In this document: piece after piece, positions 61,296 to 64,000 of the stretch | Numbering within the stretch: the first letter of the stretch is position 1 | Layout of the letters: each line of letters opens with the position of its first letter | Origin: Saposhnikovia divaricata | Lineage: Eukaryota; Streptophyta; Magnoliopsida; Apiales; Apiaceae | Direction: 5' to 3' | Assembly (NCBI GenBank): GCA_036435485.1 | Contig: CM071600.1 | Span: forward strand, 51,395,546 to 51,459,545 | DNA: 64,000 nt | Position numbers and translations under genes: made by a program | The notes under the pieces: model-generated | Seen by the model: the letters and a program-made list of their open reading frames with translations, nothing else | What the model was told of the DNA's origin: nothing | Databases searched by the model: none

Positions 61296-61561
61296 CAATT
61301 AATTTTTAGTATTATATCCAACTATTATAATCTATTTGACTTGAAAATCTAACGGTCATGAATGAAAAGAATAACAAAATAAGAATAATAAAAATAAAAC
61401 ATTAATCAAATTACAAAATATACCATTTTGATTATTAGAATTTACTATAGATTTCACAAGTGCCAATTTAAAGGTTACAAGTCATATGTAAGATTTCATC
61501 GCACATAAATTAAAATTTGTTTTAACATAACATAAATTTGAAATTTGAATGTGAAGGAATT
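59991..61561. other. AT-rich intergenic DNA
   Basis: No gene is recognised. Words such as GAATTCGAACCTT (near 61081) and ATCTAACGGTCATG (near 61347) echo the Helitron-like tract of the duplicated unit, which may mean a decayed further copy. Confidence 0.45.
61215..61294. repeat. (TA)n microsatellite, 40 units
   Basis: A pure 80-bp TA run, the longest in the window. Confidence 0.95.
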
Positions 61562-61816
61562 TGTTAAGTAACCAACCATCTAAAATTTTAAGGTTTTAGA
61601 GGAAGGTCTAATCAAATATTTATGTTATATTTTAACACTTCCTCTCCATCTTTAGGACATTAATTTGCCTTCATCCCATTTTTGAGTCGAGAGTGGATCA
61701 CGGACGTTCATTTTTGGAGCATTAATTTGTCTTTCGTGTCTATAATAATTATAAGAATATCGATGGTCGCAGAAAGTGGAACCTGAATCTTCTACGTGCC
61801 TGAGCTCTGATACCAT
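61562..61816 (-). mobile_element. TRIM-like miniature LTR element, partly decayed
   Basis: On the minus strand a primer-binding site TGGTATCAGAGC (61815-61804) is followed by about 165 bp of non-coding internal sequence, a purine tract AAGATGGAGAGGAAG (61652-61638) and then a 76-bp candidate LTR beginning TGTTAAAATATAAC and ending TTACTTAACA (61637-61562). This is the layout of terminal-repeat retrotransposons in miniature. The upstream LTR (above 61817) is recognisable only weakly (CTTTAAGGTTTGAGAGCG), so it is diverged or rearranged. Confidence 0.5.
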
Positions 61817-62062
61817 ATTAATTAACAAGATCGCTCTCAAACCTTAAAGTATTAGAAAATGAACAATTTTGGACTACGACGCGCGAACTACTTAATTGAC
61901 TACATTTGATTTTTTTGGTCAAGACTACATTTGATTTTAGTAAAAAAAAAAAAAGGAGAGTACTAGAAAACTACTAACTAATCAAATCGGCGACTACAGT
62001 TGAAAAAAAGACCGAAAGGTCCGAGTCAGAGTTTCTAGTGCAAGCTACAACCTCAATCACCG

Positions 62063-62105
62063 CTGAGATTTTTATTTAAGGTTTAAGCAAACAAGCATAT
62101 TGCGA
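62063..62105 (-). repeat. Fragment similar to GLP 3' flank (possible third unit)
   Basis: GAGATTTTTATTTAAGG...AACAAGCATATTGCGATACAA matches the region just downstream of both GLP genes (10432-10475 and 57614-57665), including the poly(A)-signal word. Similarity fades after about 62105, about 130 bp before the next LTR. It is either the edge of a third tandem GLP unit lying to the right or an isolated remnant. Confidence 0.55.
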
Positions 62106-62769
62106 TACAAAAAGTATAAGAGTAAAAGGCATATGACAACAGTTTATTTATAGTTCGAGGATTCAATTCAATTTAAATTAGATTGTAATAAGTAAATAAT
62201 TAGTATGAACTGTACAGGAATCACAGGATGTTTATTCTGTTAGAAGAAAAAGGATTAAAGTCAATCTGCTAACTTGAAGATTTAATTGCTACATTGAAAA
62301 AAGTTCAGACATCTGATCAGGCCTCAGTGAAGTATTCGAGAATAAGTGGATTCATTTAGAGTGACAGAGATTTCTACAGTGATAGTGTCAGTACAGACAG
62401 TGTCAAGAATGAGTTTATGAGAGAGATGAAAGAGAAAGAGGACCACATTATAAAGTCAAAAATAAAGAAGCATCATTGAAGTTAGTCGTTCATGAACCAG
62501 ACAGTACATCGGACGTCAACAGGAAAGTCAGTGGTATTTCGTTGTTAATTTCAGTGGTTCAAGAATATATATTAAGGCAGTCAAAGGATTTATGATTATT
62601 CTATTTTAATTGATTAAATCGACTAGTTGATTTAATTAATAAATTAATTCATCAAGAATTAATTTGTTTATTAAATTAATTAATAGATTAATTAAATTAG
62701 AATAATTGTATAAGGTTGAATAATTCAATTAAGATAAATGATTTTACTTAAATCATTTATTCTGAAAAG

Positions 62770-63055
62770 TTGAATTATTAAGACAATCTCAGATTGTCTT
62801 AACGACTGTCTTATTAGTTCAAAGCTGTTGGTCATAATGAAAAGAAGAGCTGATAAGACAATCTGCTAGAGGTCTTAACGACAGTCCTAACCAATCTGAG
62901 ATGGTCTTAACGACAGTCTTAACCACTCTGAGATGGTCTTAACGACAGTCTTAACAACTCTAGGATGGTATTAACGACAGTCTTAATAGCACAAAGGTGG
63001 TCTTGCTGATTGTCTTAACAGTTATATCCTGATTGTCTTAACCAATTAAAATCAG
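62770..63055 (+). repeat. 33-34-bp tandem repeats in LTR
   Basis: The phrase GGTCTTAACGACAGTCTTAA recurs about every 33-34 bp from 62870 to 62980, with looser variants on both sides (GATTGTCTTAACGACTGTCT near 62793 and GATTGTCTTAACAG near 63015). These are LTR-internal enhancer-like or slippage repeats. Confidence 0.85.
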
Positions 63056-63150
63056 ATGAAAAGAGACAGAAGGATGATAAGATCAAGCAAGGCGGCCAGA
63101 AGCAGGGGCACTGAAAACATAATATTTAAAAAGAAGACAGAACACAGCAG

Positions 63151-63153
<3 letters not shown>

Positions 63154-63193
<40 letters not shown>
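63154..63193 (+). repeat. (TC)n microsatellite, 20 units
   Basis: A pure 40-bp TC run in the LTR. The Sirevirus-like LTRs have a comparable GA tract at a similar place near the transcribed leader. Confidence 0.95.
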
Positions 63194-63196
<3 letters not shown>

Positions 63197-63674
63197 TTAA
63201 AGAATTCATTCAAGAGCCTTTAATTCAAAGAAAATCAAAAGCTTACAGTTTATAATATTTGATCCGTTCAAACTTGATTACCTGTGACTCTTGTACTATT
63301 AGCGAGTTTTGACTCCTAATTTATATCTTGTTTTTAATCAACAAATCTAGAAAAATTCATGTCGAATTTTCTGATTTTTTTTTATTAACTTGATATAACT
63401 CTGTACTGATTTTGTAACAACCCTCAAGTTTAATATATTGATATATTCAACTTGAACTTTGTTTCATTTAATTCCGCAATAATTTATCTTAATTAAATTT
63501 AAATCTAAAGGACAAATTTCGATAAAAAGTAAAGTTTGTATTCAACCCCCCTTCTACAAACTTATTGGACCTAACAATTGGTATCTGAGCCGTTTAATTG
63601 ACATACAAATCAAGATCCTATCCTTACTCAATTAAAAATCAAGCTCGAATTTTGAACTCACTTAAAAATTCATC

Positions 63675-64000
63675 ATGACTTCTAAAGCCATTGTTAAGAT
63701 ACCTATCTTTGACAAAGATAATTATGATATGTGGAAAAATAAAATGGAGTTGTTTCTAGATGTTACAAATCCCAAATATTTGGGTGTGTTGAAAAAAGGA
63801 CCTAAAATTCCTATGGTCCATGAAGCAGAAGTTGTTGTTAATAATGTAGTTGTAACTCTTGGTAGAGCCTATGAAAAGGACCCTGCTTTGTTTACCCCTG
63901 ATGAAAGGGAGGATGTCAGACTGGATAAGAACTTAAGACTCATCCTAATAGATTCCCTGGATGCTGTGATGTATAGCCATGTGATGAATTGTAAAACTGC
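63675..64000 (+). CDS. Copia gag, 5' end (runs off window)
   Basis: An open frame from ATG 63675 to the window edge, about 108 codons (MTSKAIVKIPIFDKDNYDMW...). It carries the copia gag N-terminal features FDKDNYDMWKNKMELFL and DKNLRLILIDSLDA, and aligns with the gag start of the Sirevirus-like element at 29597 (FDKDNYNHWK), so it is of the same broad lineage but a different family. No stop is seen in the visible part, which makes this potentially the youngest element in the window, though only a short piece is visible. The start is chosen because it lies about 100 bp after the LTR and begins the conserved domain. Confidence 0.85.
   Translation, partial: MTSKAIVKIPIFDKDNYDMWKNKMELFLDVTNPKYLGVLKKGPKIPMVHEAEVVVNNVVVTLGRAYEKDPALFTPDEREDVRLDKNLRLILIDSLDAVMYSHVMNCKT

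Larger units (their letters stand above)
62238..63576 (+). repeat. 5' LTR of right-edge copia element
   Basis: Candidate LTR starts TGTTAGAAGAAAAAGG (62238) and ends GGACCTAACA (63576), followed by a primer-binding site TGGTATCTGAGCC (63579-63591) with one mismatch to the initiator tRNA-Met complement. Length is 1,339 bp. It holds a 33-34-bp tandem repeat (about 62860-63000) and a TC microsatellite. The 3' LTR is outside the window, so the start is set by inverted-end logic only. Confidence 0.75.

Overview
This window is nuclear DNA of a flowering plant, most likely a eudicot. It is AT-rich, with introns, plant-type germin-like genes and plant lineages of retrotransposons and DNA transposons. 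I cannot name the species. It is a gene-poor, transposon-dense region: the only two genes that look intact are near-identical germin-like protein (GLP) genes, both on the minus strand (10586-11369 and 57778-58548). Almost everything else is transposable elements, most of them decayed.

The main structure is a direct tandem duplication. Copy A (about 5.07-18.9 kb) and copy B (about 19.67-59.76 kb) share about 8 kb of ancestral sequence carrying one GLP gene each. Each copy has since been split by different transposons, so each often preserves the uninterrupted site of the other's insertions. Copy A carries a 5'-truncated RTE-type LINE (6876-7945), a 63-bp SINE-like insert with a 22-bp target duplication (9481-9543), a 1.7-kb Helitron (11737-13433) and a 4-kb LTR with primer-binding site (14248-18255). 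Copy B carries a 6.2-kb Ty3/gypsy Tat-type element (20129-26348), a 596-bp element with a 9-bp target duplication (26917-27512), a 14-kb Sirevirus-like Ty1/copia element with a long extra 3' coding region (28353-42339), an 8.5-kb CACTA element (44666-53129) and a truncated copia body (about 53533-57130).

Left flank: 1-2016 holds the 5' LTR and gag of a second Tat-type gypsy element on the minus strand. It is followed by a relic of an ENY2-like gene exon (2762-2856) and a retroposed RNase H-like fragment with a 17-bp target duplication (4314-4756). Right flank: a tRNA-derived SINE (about 59762-59990), a TRIM-like miniature LTR element (about 61562-61820), a short stretch like the GLP 3' flank (about 62063-62105, a possible third unit), and the 5' LTR and gag start of another copia element that runs off the window (62238-64000).

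The GLP genes and their immediate flanks are about 97% identical, whereas the rest of the duplication looks only about 85-90% identical by eye. That contrast suggests gene conversion or strong local constraint. All transposon reading frames except the last, edge-truncated gag contain stops or frameshifts. I found no CRISPR array, rRNA gene or true tRNA gene.
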